A stretch of 64,000 nt of DNA, taken from NCBI RefSeq assembly GCF_949987535.1, contig NC_080074.1:23705268-23769267 (forward strand). The letters are read 5' to 3'. Under the pieces are notes generated by a model. It made no database searches. It was not told where the DNA came from and worked only from the letters and a program-made list of their open reading frames with translations. The position numbers and the translations under genes were made by a program. This DNA comes from Balaenoptera acutorostrata (lineage: Eukaryota; Chordata; Mammalia; Artiodactyla; Balaenopteridae). Positions within the stretch are counted from its first letter, which is position 1, and each line of letters begins with the position of its first letter. Positions 46,780-58,251 of this stretch are shown piece after piece.

Positions 46780-47060
46780 ATCAAGACAATCTGTGAAGAA
46801 AGGGTTCTGTGGTCAAATAAGCTTGGGAAGCGCAAGCTTATCCTTGGAGATGCACGATGCAAATCCTTGGAAGTTTATCCTTGGTAATTCACGATGAACA
46901 TTAGATATTAAAAGCTCTGATAAATTATACAGCAAAGAAACCTGTTGAACTCAGTTTAACCTAGTCTGTTCCAGGGTTTAGGAAACACTTTATTGTTTAT
47001 CACCTGCTAACACCTGGAGTAACACTGCATTTGAGAAACTCTCCTTTAGTGAATAAAGAG
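46780..47060 (+). repeat. hAT-like DNA transposon relic, second copy
   Basis: GTTCTGTGGTCAAATAAGCT and TTGGGAAG correspond to TTCAGTGGTCAAATAATTTT and GGGAAG in the copy at 13745-14065. It has a small internal duplication (ATCCTTGGAGATGCACGATG and ATCCTTGGTAATTCACGATG). Confidence 0.4.
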
Positions 47061-47149
47061 TGACTCTTTAGTTGTCCCTATGGGGGACACAGCACAGGAT
47101 ACCCTGAGCACAATTCCATTATTACACTCATCCATTGGATTGGATTGCT

Positions 47150-47282
47150 CACTTACATGTCTTTGTACTTGACTAATCCATTAGCTTCTCAAATAGTGTC
47201 CATACCACCAGGACTTTAGTGGAAGGGGTGTCCCTGGCCATTAGTAGGTACTCAACAAATGCTTGTTGAATGAGTATATGAA
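47150..47282 (+). repeat. L2 LINE 3' end
   Basis: TTAGTAGGTACTCAACAAAT and GCTTGTTGAATGAGTA are the diagnostic L2 terminus. Confidence 0.7.
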
Positions 47283-48079
47283 ATTTTACATTCACACTAT
47301 GCAAATGTGAGTGATTTCCCTGAAATTATAAGATCTCAGAAGGCAAGGATTAAATTTCTCTAATCTGCTTTGTACAATGTTCAGTTTAACTGATTTCTTT
47401 GACCTTAATCGCTTTTTTAAATTATAAGGATAGAGGTTTAAAATTATGTCTTAGTTTGGAAATAGGACAAAACAATTATTTTCTACACTTAAAAATTGTT
47501 TATTAAGCTCTGATATTTAAAACTAACTTACCAAAGGAGAAAAAAAGGCACTGTGCCTTTGAGAGCCCCAAATGGATACAGCTAAGAAGTAATATAGATT
47601 TGCCCTGGAAATAGGAGCATGAGGTTATGAAAAGATTGTAACCAGTAGATTAAGCATTTATTGGAATGGAAGTCAGGCTAGATGAATGAGCTTTTTGGTG
47701 TCAGTATATTTCTGATAGGGGACCACTGACATAGAAGAGAAGGGCACAGGGGCTCCATGTTGCTTGAGTTTTAGTTTTAGCCAGGGAGTGAAGCTGGAGG
47801 TGTTGGTACTGCTGGAATAGTTGTGAGGTAAAATGAAACACTAAATATAGTAACTTGAGTGGTAAAGGCTTTCCACACTTAGAGGCCAGCTACCAGTAAG
47901 TCTCTTCCCTAGGGCTCTTGGTGGAGCCAGCAGGTAGAAATGGCAGGGCTATGGCTTCCCTCGTATGTTCCATCAGTGAGGAAATAGAGTACAATAAACC
48001 CAGATTGAGTGAAAGAACAATTGAGCACAGCTGGAGTAGTAGAAGTTAGTGTTTAGAAAGTTTTCTTTTTACTCTTAAA
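47283..48079. other. No gene seen
   Basis: Non-repetitive AT-rich sequence. Confidence 0.4.
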
Positions 48080-48946
48080 AAATAACTCTTATCCTTATAT
48101 GTTCAGAGTAAAATTTTTAGAGATTATTGACTAATAAAAAAGATGATAAAAATAATTATAACCCCATTAATCAAAGAGAGTATTGATTACCATTTTGAGT
48201 ACATTTTCTTGGTAATTGTTTTGCATATATTTACGTATGCACATATAACCCATACTCCTTTAATAGCCCCATTTTTATACTTATATAAGCAAATTTCTGA
48301 ATCTTTCCATGTTTATCTGGATAGCTTTATGACAACATAGCTAATGACAACACGGTGGTCTATTTCATGTATGTATCATAATTTATTTTATTTATTTCTA
48401 TTATTGGATATCTAGGTTATTTTCAATTTTTACTATTATAAACATCACTGGAATGGACTTCCTTCTACCTAAATCCTTGTCCATGTCCATAATTATATCC
48501 TTTGGACTAATTCCAGGATGTAGAATTGTTGATTCAAAGATAATGATGTTTATACATGTTGCCAAGTTAACCTTCAGAAGTGTTGAACCAAGTTTTATTA
48601 CTTCTTCCTAAAAAAAAAGTCACTACTGTTTATCATTGAAAACATTCACCAGTATGATAGACAAAAGTGGTATTTCCTTGTCTTAATTTGCATTCACTGA
48701 TTATTATTGAGGTTGATATTTAAGTGTTTGAAAATGATTTTTAAAATGTCTGTTGGTCTTAGAGGAAATGCTTTCAGTTTTTCACCATTGAGAATGATGT
48801 TGGCTGTGGGTTTGTCATACATGGCTTTTATTACGTTGAGGTAGGTTCCCTCTATGCCCACTTTCTGGAGAGTTTTTATCATAAATGGGTGTTGAATTTT
48901 GTCAAAAGCTTTTTCTGCATCAATTGAGATTATCATATGGTTTTTA

Positions 48947-49100
48947 TTTTTATTTTTTAATTTTTTATTTTTTTAGCCTTTCACAATGTTTTATTACACA
49001 ATCACATGAGACTTTTCATGATAAAACAATGGTATTGAAATGCTGACTATGTTAAAATTTACTAGTTGTTGAACATATTCCCAAAGTTTTCCTAATATTG
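48947..49100 (-). pseudogene. Retrocopy of an mRNA 3' end, inside L1
   Basis: A perfect 16-bp repeat (TATCATATGGTTTTTA at 48931-48946 and 49101-49116) flanks an insert absent from the L1 family sequence. On the minus strand it ends with AATAAA (48995-48990), ~15 nt, then a long A-rich tail. These are the marks of LINE-mediated retroposition of a polyadenylated transcript; only ~125 nt of 3'UTR was copied. The source gene is not identified. Confidence 0.8.
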
Positions 49101-49223
49101 TATCATATGGTTTTTATCCTTCAGTTTTTTAATATGGTGTATCATATTGATTGATTTGCATATATTGAAGAGTCCTTGCATTCCTGGAATAAATCCCACT
49201 TGATCATGGTGTATGATCTTTTT

Positions 49224-49525
49224 TAAAAAAATTTATTTAATTTAATTTAATTTATTTATTTATGGCTGTGTTGGGTCTTCATTTCTGTGCGAGGGCTTTC
49301 TCTAGTTGCAGCAAGTGGGGGCCGCTCTTCATCGCGGTGCGCGGGCCTCTCACTATCGCAGCCTCTCTTGTTGCGGAGCACAGGCTCCAGACGCGCAGGC
49401 TCAGTAATTGTGGCTCACGGGCCTAGTTGCTCCACGGCATGTGGGATCTTCCCAGACCGGGGCTCGAACCCGTGTCCCCTGCATTGGCAGGCAGATTCTC
49501 AACCACTGAGCCACCAGGGAAGCCC
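49224..49525 (-). mobile_element. CHR-2 SINE, inside inverted L1 segment
   Basis: Minus-strand copy from the T-rich tail through GTTGGGTCTTCATTTCTGTG to GAGCCACCAGGGAAGCCC. Perfect 16-bp TSD (GGTGTATGATCTTTTT) at 49208-49223 and 49526-49541. Confidence 0.95.
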
Positions 49526-49694
49526 GGTGTATGATCTTTTTAATGTGCTGTTGGATTCTGTTTGCTAGTGTTCTGTTGAGGATTTTTGCATCTATGTTCA
49601 TCAGTGATACAGGCCTGTAATTTTCTTTTTTTGGGACATCTTTGTCTGGTTTTGGTATCAGGGTGATGGTGGCCTCGTAGAATGAGTTTGGGAG

Positions 49695-50262
49695 TGGACA
49701 TGGAAGCAACCTAAATGTCCATCGACAGATGAATGGATAAAGAAGATGTGGCACATATATACAATGAAATATTACTCAGCCATGGAAAGGAACAAAATTG
49801 AGTTATTTGTAATGAGGTGAATGGACCTAGAGTCTGTCATACAGAGTGAAGTAAGTCAGAAAGATAAAAACAAATACCGTATGCTAATGCACATATATGG
49901 ACTAAAAAAATGGTACTGATGAACCTAGTGGCAGGGCAGGAATAAAGGTACAGACGTAGAGAATGGCCTTGAGGACAGGGGGAAGAGAGGGGAAGCTGGG
50001 ATGAAGTGAGAGAGTAGCCTTGTCGTATAAACACTACCAAATGTAAAATAGATGGCTAGTGGGAAGCTGCTGCATAGCACAGGGAGATCAGCTCAATGCT
50101 TTGTGATGACCTAGAGGGGTAGGATAGGGAGGGGGGGGAGGGAGGTTCAAGAGGGAGGGGATATGGGGACATATGTATGCATATAGCTGATTCACTTTGT
50201 TGTACAGCAAAAACTAACACAACATTGGAAAGCAATTATATGCCAGTAAAGATAAAAAAAAG
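49695..50262 (+). mobile_element. L1 3' end, sense part of the inverted insertion
   Basis: GACATGGAAGCAACCTAAAT, CAGATGAATGGATAAAGAAG, TAGAGTCTGTCATACAGAGT and the end GCCAGTAAAGATAAAAAAAA give the L1 3' terminus in sense. Part of ORF2 between the two halves is missing at the junction, as usual in twin priming. A short possible TSD (AAGTGTTT) brackets the whole insertion. Confidence 0.9.
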
Positions 50263-50410
50263 TAATGAAGTAAATAATAAAAGTGTTTATTGGCCATTTG
50301 TATTTCTCTCAATTGATTTTGTGTCCTTTGCCATTTTTCTATTGGAGTGTTCATCTTTTTATTGATTTGTAGGAACCCTTTATATATTTGTCACATTATA
50401 AGTAACTCCT

Positions 50411-51239
50411 TAATTCTTTAAAAGCTCTTTTGTTCTTAATTAACAATTATAATAGGAAGAGTGACCATGTAGTTCTAGTTTTTTCTCCTTCAGTTTTTCA
50501 TGTTGTTGACAGAAACCTGAGTGTCTGGCTTGGTAAGGAAGCAGCCTCAGTTGCTTTATTGCAGTCCAAATTAGCAGAAAGCTTAGAATTTTCAGAGGTT
50601 ACCACTGGTGATTAGATGGTATGCTCTTCTGAGTTACCAAATCATTTAACCTTATCTGAGGACAGTGTTTTCAGAGTATCGAATTCTTCCTTTGTTCATA
50701 TTTTCAGATAAGGACAAGTTTCAGAGTTCAGATTGTCTTTAGGAACTGACAAGTTGTCTTCTTTCAGAATAAAGGCCAGGATAAACATAAACTTTTAAAT
50801 TTGGTGGTTTGGCTGATTCCACTCAATATGAACTATTGCCAGAAGTAAGACTAATTTACTGGTTCTCCCAATGTTGAATTTGTAAAAAAAATTAGTCAAT
50901 CAGTTCCAACACTGTAATTCAAGAACCCAGTTTTCCACAGGTATTTTGTTGTCAGAATTTTGACACTCATAAACATTTTGCTAATGTATTTTACCCAACT
51001 TTCCCACATTTCCCCCTGGCATTTTAAAGCAAACCTCTGACACCATTTTATTTCACTTGTAAAAACTTTAGTATGCATCTCTAACTGCTTAGAGTCTTTT
51101 AAAACATCACCAGCTAATATTACCATACTGAACAAAAATAATAATTTTGTTTCATCTATTTCTCAGTTACATTAAATTTCTTCTTTCTCAAAGATGTTGT
51201 TTTACATTTGATTACTCAACTCAGAATCAAAAAAGGTCT
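50411..51239. other. No gene seen
   Basis: Probably old LINE-flanking sequence; no frame with a domain. Confidence 0.35.
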
Positions 51240-52064
51240 ACCCATTGTATTTGACTGTTACGTCTCTTAAGGCCCTTTTATTCTAAAGCAGCTCTCCTCC
51301 TTGCTTTCTTTTCACACTATTGATTTGTTGGAGAAACTGGGTCATTTGTCTTTAAAATGTCCCAATTTTTGGATTTTGCTTTTTTTCAAAACGACTTCCT
51401 CTATTCCTTATAGTTAGAACTAGAGGGTTGATTAGATTCAGGTTCAGTCAACATTCCTAGGCAAGACTATTTCATAGACGATGGGTGTACTTCCCATTGC
51501 ATTACATTATGAGGAACCTCAGGTCTGATTGTCCCATCTTTAATGATGTTTTAATTGATTAGTGAGTTCAGATGTTGTCAACATAGTCTCTCCATCAAGT
51601 TCCCCACCAACATTTCACCTAATAGTTTTGGCATTCATTGATGTATGTTGTTTAGATCCATCATTTCATTAAGAGTTGAAAAGTGGTGATTTTTAATCCT
51701 GTTATTTCTTCTGCAGTTATTATCTGGAATTGTTTTTTAAAAACATTTTTATCAGCAATTTGGTTATATAGAAATACAATTCATGCAGGAAAGGCAAGAC
51801 ATATGCTTCATTCTTTCCTGTTATTTGTTAAATTTCAGTAATGAGTTGGTGGCCTTAGCAACTCCTGATAGAGGTCAGTGAGGTTGGTTTTTTTTTCAGT
51901 ATCATTATGAACTCATGGACTTTTCTATTTTTGATGTATTTCAATCCATGTCATAATTATTCTTTTTCATGTTCAAATTGTCCCATCTTAGGCCAGAGAG
52001 CCCTTCTATTTGACTCTTGTATCCTTTAGACATGACCCCATTAGTCTTTGATATTATATAAATA

Positions 52065-52722
52065 TATATGTATTTTTAAACATTTTATTGACGTATAGTT
52101 GATTTACAATGTTGTGTTAATTTCTGCTGTACAGCAAAGTGACTGAGTTATACATATATATATATATATATATATTCTTTTTCATATTCTTTTCCATTAT
52201 GGTTTATCACAGGATATTGAATATAGTTCCCTGTGCTATACAGTAGGACCTTGTTGTTTATACATTCTCTATATAATAGTTTGCATCTGCTAATCCCAAA
52301 CTCCCAATACTTCCCTCCCCCACCCGCCTCCCCCTTGGTAACCACAGGTCTGTTCTCTATGTCTGTGTGTCTGTTTCTGTTTCATAGATGTGTTCATTTG
52401 TGTCATATTTTAGATTCCACATATGTGATATCATATGATATTTGTCTTTCTTTCTCTGACTTCACTTAGTATGATAATCTCTATGTCCATCCATGTTGCG
52501 GCAAACGACATTATTTCATTCTTTTTAATGGCTGAGTAGTAGTCCATTGTGTATATATATACATATACCACATCTTTATCCATTCATCTGTCGATGGACA
52601 TTTAGGTTGTTTCCATGTCTTGGCTATTGTGAATAGTGCTTCTATGAACATAGGGGTGCATGTATCTTTTTGAATTATAGCTATGTCTGTGTATATGCCC
52701 AGGAGTGGGATTGCTGGATATC
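52065..52722 (-). mobile_element. L1 3' end, antisense
   Basis: ATTTACAATGTTGTGTTAAT, CCCTGTGCTATACAGTAGGA, CATGTTGCGGCAAACGACAT and ends at GGAGTGGGATTGCTGGATA. 5'-truncated 3'UTR, orientation minus. Confidence 0.85.
52154..52175 (+). repeat. (AT)n microsatellite in L1
   Basis: About 11 AT units inside the L1 3'UTR. Confidence 0.9.
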
Positions 52723-52790
52723 CTATATATTTTTAATACAACCGCCTCACTCCACCTAGCCAACACTCCCTAATACAAGAATTGAAGTTT

Positions 52791-54272
52791 CTCTACCTCA
52801 CTGAGTCTGGACTCTTTGGAAGGCATGTTAAGCTTCACTTTCTTTAGAATTTAATTCTTCTCAGACTCAAATGTTACACTGAAAAGTAAATTCAGGTACC
52901 AAGGAGGCACTCAATCAATGTGTATCGTTATATTAAATTCTGCTTTGTAGAGCCACATATTTCTTATGCTAATGTAAACGATGTGTGGACCCAGGGTAAT
53001 TTAGCTCATTTCCATGAACACCTCTAAGCCCACACATATTGTTGTATCTTTATAAAGGAGCTTAAACACACACCCATCAAGCTTAAAAATATCTTTGTAC
53101 AATTGTTTCTGTCATTTGGTCTATTAGCATTCTCCTCACAGTGCTTTGCTTATATAAATTTAACAAGATGAAAGGTTGATGCTGAGAGAAGTCTTTGGAC
53201 AGATTTGTTACCTTAGCAACCTTGCCCCAGACTTCCATGGCCCTGACCCAGCTACAAAGTCCTTCATTGGCTAACGAGACACTCTTAATGACAGCTGGCT
53301 GGAACTTAGGTCTGATGATAAAATGACTTGTATTCTGGACAGTAACCTTTGGAGGAATATTATCTTTATCAGATTTCCAAAAGAATCCAAATACCGAACA
53401 TAGTTCCACTGATAACTATATTCATAAGGCCATATCATGCTTAAGTACTTCTGGGAAAGCATTAATAACAGGAAATTAAGTGTTACAGAATAATTGCTAA
53501 TAAAGTAGAAGCTGGCTGCCGAGTGATTTTGTGATGGTAACAGTCATTAGATGCCACTGTCCTGCATAATTGTAAAATTGTTTGTATAAAGGAAATACTG
53601 TCACTGCCTCATTAGTTCCAACATTCAATCATGTTGGGGAAATCTGAATGCCTTTTTGAGGTTCAAATTACACATATAAATTTGTTGGCTAGGTGGTTTC
53701 AATTGTGAAAAGAATATCAATTTTTACCTGAGCAAAGACCTTAGATTATCATAGGAATGTTCTTACAGCTGCTACTTCTAGAAAGTTCTGTATGAATAAA
53801 ATCACAACTAATTAGTTACTAATTTAGTTACTCACCATCTATTGATTACTTTGAGTTTTAAATCCATTGATAACCCACAGATATTTCCCTGGCACTCGCC
53901 CAGATGATCATAGCACTTGTTTACAGCTGGTATCCATTCTGATTAGTCAGTGTACATGCTGTGTCATTAACAAAAGTTTGAAAATGGATTCTTTACACAA
54001 TCAAACATTGGATTCAAGATTGAGCTTTATTTCTAAGATACTTAGGTACTTTTGCCCTGACTCAACAAATCTTATTTTGTAACTGAACCAAAGATCCATC
54101 ATTAAAAAAAGAATCTAGAAATGTAGGGAGACTTTCATAGCCCTAGTGCAAAATAAGGAAACATTTTACATATCTAGAGAAGAAATTGTAGATATAATAG
54201 GCTTCTTTTCAGTGTATGTTAAGGAAGCTATGTGCTTAGGAGAGTTTAGGTGTTTTAGGTTTTTATCAGTCA
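52791..54272. other. Repeat-poor stretch, no gene seen
   Basis: The minus-strand frame 53083-53409 (108 codons) has no known domain. 53460-53700 is AT-rich, repeat-free and enhancer-like in composition, with no further evidence. Confidence 0.35.
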
Positions 54273-54324
54273 TTCAAATTAGATCCTGTTATGTACTGTT
54301 CAAGTTAGATCCTGTTATGGACTG
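54273..54324 (+). repeat. 26-bp tandem duplication at LTR 5' edge
   Basis: Units at 54273-54298 and 54299-54324 share TTCAARTTAGATCCTGTTAT and differ at two positions. The second runs into the LTR start (TGTTATGGACTG). Confidence 0.85.
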
Positions 54325-54671
54325 AATGTTTGTGTCCCCCCAGTATTCATAGGTTGAAGCCCTAACCCCCAGTGTGATGGTGTTAGGAGGTGGGGCCTTT
54401 GGAAGGTGATTAGGTTTAGATGAGACCATGAGGGTGGAACCCCTGTGATAGGATTAGCACCCCTATAGAAGAGGAAGAGACAGCAGAGCTTCTCTCTCCA
54501 TCATGTGAATTTACAGTGAGAAGTTAGCCAGGAAGAGGGCCCTCTCCAAGAACTGAGTTTGCTGGCACCTTGAACTTGTACTTCCCAGCCTGTGGTACTG
54601 TGGGAAATAAATGTCTGTTTAAGTCATCCAGTCTATGGTATTTTGTTATAGCAGCCCAAGCTGACTGAGAT
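54313..54671 (+). repeat. Solo LTR, MaLR (MLT1/MST-like)
   Basis: Starts TGTTATGGACTGAATGTTTG, has GGTGGGGCCTTTGGAAGGTG and GGAAATAAATGTCTGTTTAA (polyadenylation region), and ends TTTTGTTATAGCAGCCCAAG. No internal retroviral sequence remains. Confidence 0.9.
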
Positions 54672-54759
54672 CCCGAAAGTTTACGTATCTGGAGCTGATT
54701 AGCTTAGGTCAGTACCCTCTCTCCATCAAAAGTAATTCCACTGCATTACTTACTTTTGG

Positions 54760-54850
54760 TTAAGCACACATTTGTGAAGCCCTTGCATGTGCCACCGTGC
54801 TAGGAACTTGGTTTCTGTAATAAGTCAGAGACCTTATCCTGGCAAAATAC
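54760..54850 (-). repeat. L2 LINE, antisense
   Basis: TTTGTGAAGCCCTTGCATGT and GCTAGGAACTTGGTTTCTGT match antisense L2. Confidence 0.5.
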
Positions 54851-55261
54851 CTAATCCAACAGAAAAGATGAGTACATAAACATAGCAAAGATGAATAATA
54901 ATATTAAGATATAAGGTTTTATTAAGAGTTGAAACAAGAAAAAGATGGAAATTCCACTTTTATTTTTTACAAAACTGTCAGAGGAAGTATTGTGTCTTAT
55001 GTTGAGCAGTATCCATGGAATAAGGGCAAAAATAATATATTTCTTTAAATTTTTATTGGTGTCATATACAGCTTTTCTTAAAAGATGTGAATCACATAAT
55101 TTACTCATATTTCTCGTTTCTTTTGGGTGTCAGGAAGCCCAGAGATAAAAACTCAAAGCTCAATCTTGGGATAGCAGTTAAGAACTCCAGCCCAAGTATT
55201 TTCTGCACCAATTGCAGGATCCATGTGTCATCCTTGGAATTGCCCTTTCTCGTCGTCATTT

Positions 55262-55630
55262 TGGGCTGCTATAACCGAATACCATAGACTGGGAGGCTTA
55301 AACAACAAACATTTATTTCTCGCAGTTCTGCAGGCTAGAAGTCTGAGAACAGGGTGCCGACAGGGTCAGCTTCTTGGTGAAAATCCTCTTCCTGGTTGAT
55401 AGGCGGCTGCTTTCTTGGTGTAGCCTCACATGGAGGAGAGAGAGAGCACTCTAGTCTTTTTCTCTTCTTTCAAGGGCACAAATTCCATTATCAGGGTTTT
55501 ACCCTCATGACCTCATCTAAACCTAATTACCTCCCAGAGGCTCTACCTTCTAATACTATACTGTTGGTGGTTAAGCTTTCAATATATGAATTTGGGGTGG
55601 GGGGCACAAACATCCAGTCCATAATACCCT
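55262..55630 (-). repeat. Solo LTR, MaLR (MLT1/MST-like), antisense
   Basis: GGGCTGCTATAACCGAATAC, CATAGACTGGGAGGCTTAAA, CATGACCTCATCTAAACCTA and CAAACATCCAGTCCATAATA are the reverse of the LTR at 54313-54671. The two are ~590 bp apart in opposite orientation. Confidence 0.9.
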
Positions 55631-57434
55631 TCACCATCCAGAAAGACGTTCAGAAATCCAAGGTCTTTAAAAATAAGTGATCCTGCCCCTCTGGGAACCT
55701 TCCTGGGTCTCAAGAAATTTCCCTAATTTCTTACCAGTCTGCCTTCACCTTCTCTTCTTTCTTTCTACCAACCTGTCCATATCTGCCCAGGAGATTTAAA
55801 GCATTCTCCCGTATGTAGCAAGTTCAACCCCTAGTCCATTATTTAGGTGGGCAAGAAATAGGACCTTTGTTTTCCTATGTCTCAACTTATTGTGCCAAGT
55901 CTCCATTCTGCCAGGGTGGTAGAAACTCAGTCAATATAATATCACCTCCTAGCTTCTGAGTGACTTCACATCACTCCAAAGTATTTAGGGAGTATTTGGT
56001 CTCTAATTTCATCTGTGCATGGGAGAATCCACTGAGATGACTGTGTCCTGTGGGGACCTGGGTCCACACTTTTGCTGCTGAGATGTGCCTGGTTCTTGTC
56101 CATTTAGCTCCTTCAGGCTGGTTGCTCTGTTACCTAGGAGCCAAAAACTATTTTGTTTTGGCCAAAATAGTCATTTTACTGTTCCCAGGCCATCTTGGAT
56201 ATGGGAATCCCTGGAGGCTGTTCACAGCCCGTCTGCCTGTATTTGCTCTGCAGACATTTGCTCTTTTTAGAAAAATGGGCAAGGAAGGAGGCGGCTAGAA
56301 ACACCTCCTAAGGTCTAATAACTTCCTTCAGCAAGACTTTCTCCCTTCAGGGCGTTGTTTTCTTCTAACCCAGTCCCCACCTCCCCTCTTCAACTCAAGC
56401 TTGTTTACTTGATTTTCATTTTCCAACAGAACTCTGCAGCATACACCATTTATTTGCTGATTGATTTTCAGTGGTTTTCCCCTTATCTCATGCCAGGAAA
56501 AGTTATTTTCCTTTAAAAAGTTTGCTGCTGTGGCTAAATAGCCCGTTAAATGAATTCATAAATTACATGAATCATGATTTGAATGGTTATGCCCATTTTC
56601 AAACATATTGGGTCCTAATTCCAAAACTCTTTATAAGATTTGGAAATATTAATATGATTTTAGCAAGAATTAAAAAAATAAAAATGGTTTACGTCTACTC
56701 TCCTGGAGTTTTATTATAATTTTGTTTACTGGCACTGCTTAATCTTATTTGTTTTATTAGCTCATTTGTTACTGCTCTATGAGATTTCAATAAACTCTTT
56801 AATAAACATCAAAACCTGAGAGCTCATCATTCCCTGTTATCTCCCCATAAACACTTGTTAACCCCATCCTGCCATCACTTTTGTGCCAAGCAGATCACCT
56901 AGACATTAGTTTATGATTTATTTTTTTTCTTTATGTAGGTAATAGACATTATGTGAAGAAACCAGTTGTAATGCAATTCAACACAGTACCGCTAATCAAA
57001 TTACTCCTTCCAAAGACGGCAGCTGGGAATATTTACTATAGAAATATCTGTCTTTAGGATGATTTCTAAAATCAAATTGCTGTAAACATAAGCAAGAATT
57101 ATAAGGACTATCTCTTTCAGGAATTCCTCTTGAGGTAGGAAAAGACAATTTTCCAGAAAAGAGAATTCTAGCCCTTTCTTAAGGCTAAATTATTCTCTAA
57201 TTGTGTGGGTGTGATATATTCTGGTCATAAACTATACTTGCCAAATGTATCACTGGTCAAGTTAGGCATAATTTTGTCAGCCTCAAACATTCATAAATTC
57301 AGTTTGGGAATCTGTCCTAAGGCACCCCTGTTGATTACAATAGTTTCCTTTGAGTTAGAAAAAGAAAGTGTCACTTGGGAACAAATACAAAGGAAAAATG
57401 GGCATCTTTGATTCCTTTCTCTCCTCTCCTCTTT
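55631..57434. other. Repeat-poor stretch, no gene seen
   Basis: About 1.8 kb without clear transposons. 56760-57200 is AT-rich and repeat-free. Frames at 56050-56298 and 56471-56719 have no domain. Confidence 0.35.
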
Positions 57435-57850
57435 GTATCCAAATGATCAGCAAGTCCTACTGATTTTACCTCCTAAATATAGGTTCCCCCACATCCTCTG
57501 TTGCCTTATTTAAGCTCACTTTCATCTCTTGCCTGGGTAACAGCAATGTAGCTTCCCAACTAGTCACCCTAGTTAGGGTTTGTCCCTCTCAAAGCTTGTA
57601 TGTATCCTGTTCTAGAATGATGAATCTAGAACTCAACTCTGTCCATCTCATTTCCTTGCTTAGAACCCTTAAAGGTGCCCCAGTGTCTTTGGTGTCAAGT
57701 CTGAGTTCTGTAGCATATACTACAAAGCCTTCAAAATGGTGTCCCAGCTGATCCTCCTTAGAACATATCCCTGCTCCAGACTTTGTGCTCTTGTAACAGT
57801 GCACCATCCATTCCAAGCTGTTTCTCACCTCCAGCTTTGTCTTGACACAT
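57435..57850 (+). repeat. L2 LINE 3' region
   Basis: CTCATTTCCTTGCTTAGAAC, CCTTAAAGGTGCCCCAGTGT, CCAGACTTTGTGCTCTTGTA and CAAGCTGTTTCTCACCTCC follow the L2 3' order. Confidence 0.6.
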
Positions 57851-57944
57851 AAAAGGTGCCAATGTATGATGCCTGGTTGGAACCCAAAACAGAGGAAAGC
57901 TATCAGTCCACAACTCTAGGCTCAAGCAGCAGCACGGGTGTAGC

Positions 57945-58125
57945 CGGTGTAGTGGACAGAGCATTGGGCTTTGCTGTTGGCTTATACCTGGCATTTCTAC
58001 TTCTTGTAGCCATAGGACTTTTTTACCTTGGGCAAGTGTTCTAGCTTTTCATTGACTAAAACGAGTGTGACATTTAGCTTGTGTCTGGCACAAAGTAAAA
58101 GCTTGGCAAATGTTAATTTCCTTTC
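57945..58125 (+). repeat. MIR SINE
   Basis: GTAGTGGACAGAGCATTGGG, TTTTACCTTGGGCAAGTGTT and TAAAAGCTTGGCAAATGTTA follow MIR. Confidence 0.7.
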
Positions 58126-58151
58126 TTTTTCTAAAATGCCATCAAATTCTT

Positions 58152-58237
58152 TTTTTTGTCCAACTTGAGGAAATTTAATATTGATACAATATTTTTAACC
58201 AAGCAAACAACCATATGCCAGTTTTTTAGTTGACCTA
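58152..58237 (-). pseudogene. Tiny retrocopy of an mRNA 3' end
   Basis: A perfect 14-bp repeat (GCCATCAAATTCTT at 58138-58151 and 58238-58251) flanks the insert. On the minus strand it reads ~80 nt ending ATTAAATTTCCTCAAGTTGG, AC and an A-tail: an ATTAAA signal ~16 nt before poly(A). It has the form of a LINE-mediated retrocopy of a transcript end. Source unknown. Confidence 0.7.
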
Positions 58238-58251
58238 GCCATCAAATTCTT

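Larger units (their letters stand above)
48745..49694 (-). mobile_element. L1 ORF2 segment, inverted 5' part of the L1 insertion
   Basis: On the minus strand it encodes L1 reverse-transcriptase fragments, for example [17 protein letters not shown] and [15 protein letters not shown]. Frames are broken by a SINE and by a short retrocopy, and the catalytic YADD-type region is not included. It abuts the plus-strand L1 3' end at about 49694, so it is the inverted 5' half of one L1 insertion. Confidence 0.85.
48080..50410 (-). repeat. Ancient L1 (L1M-type) 3' region, host of inverted L1
   Basis: The left part (48080-48738: ATCTAGGTTATTTTCAATTT, TCACTGATTATTATTGAGGT) and the right part (50282-50410: GTGTTTATTGGCCATTTGTA, TTTATTGATTTGTAGGAACC) join as one antisense L1M 3' end. 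The younger L1 at about 48745-50262 sits between them. Confidence 0.7.
51240..52790 (-). repeat. Ancient L1/HAL1-like relic, antisense, split by young L1
   Basis: TTGTTGGAGAAACTGGGTCA, GGTTGATTAGATTCAGGTTC, TTTAGATCCATCATTTCATT and CAGCAATTTGGTTATATAGA follow an old L1-related antisense sequence. The young L1 at about 52065-52722 cuts it. Confidence 0.5.

Noticed and set aside
49401..49754. 117-codon minus-strand frame with reverse-transcriptase-like residues
   Set aside because: A chance fusion of an L1 ORF2 scrap, a SINE and inverted L1 sequence; not a gene.
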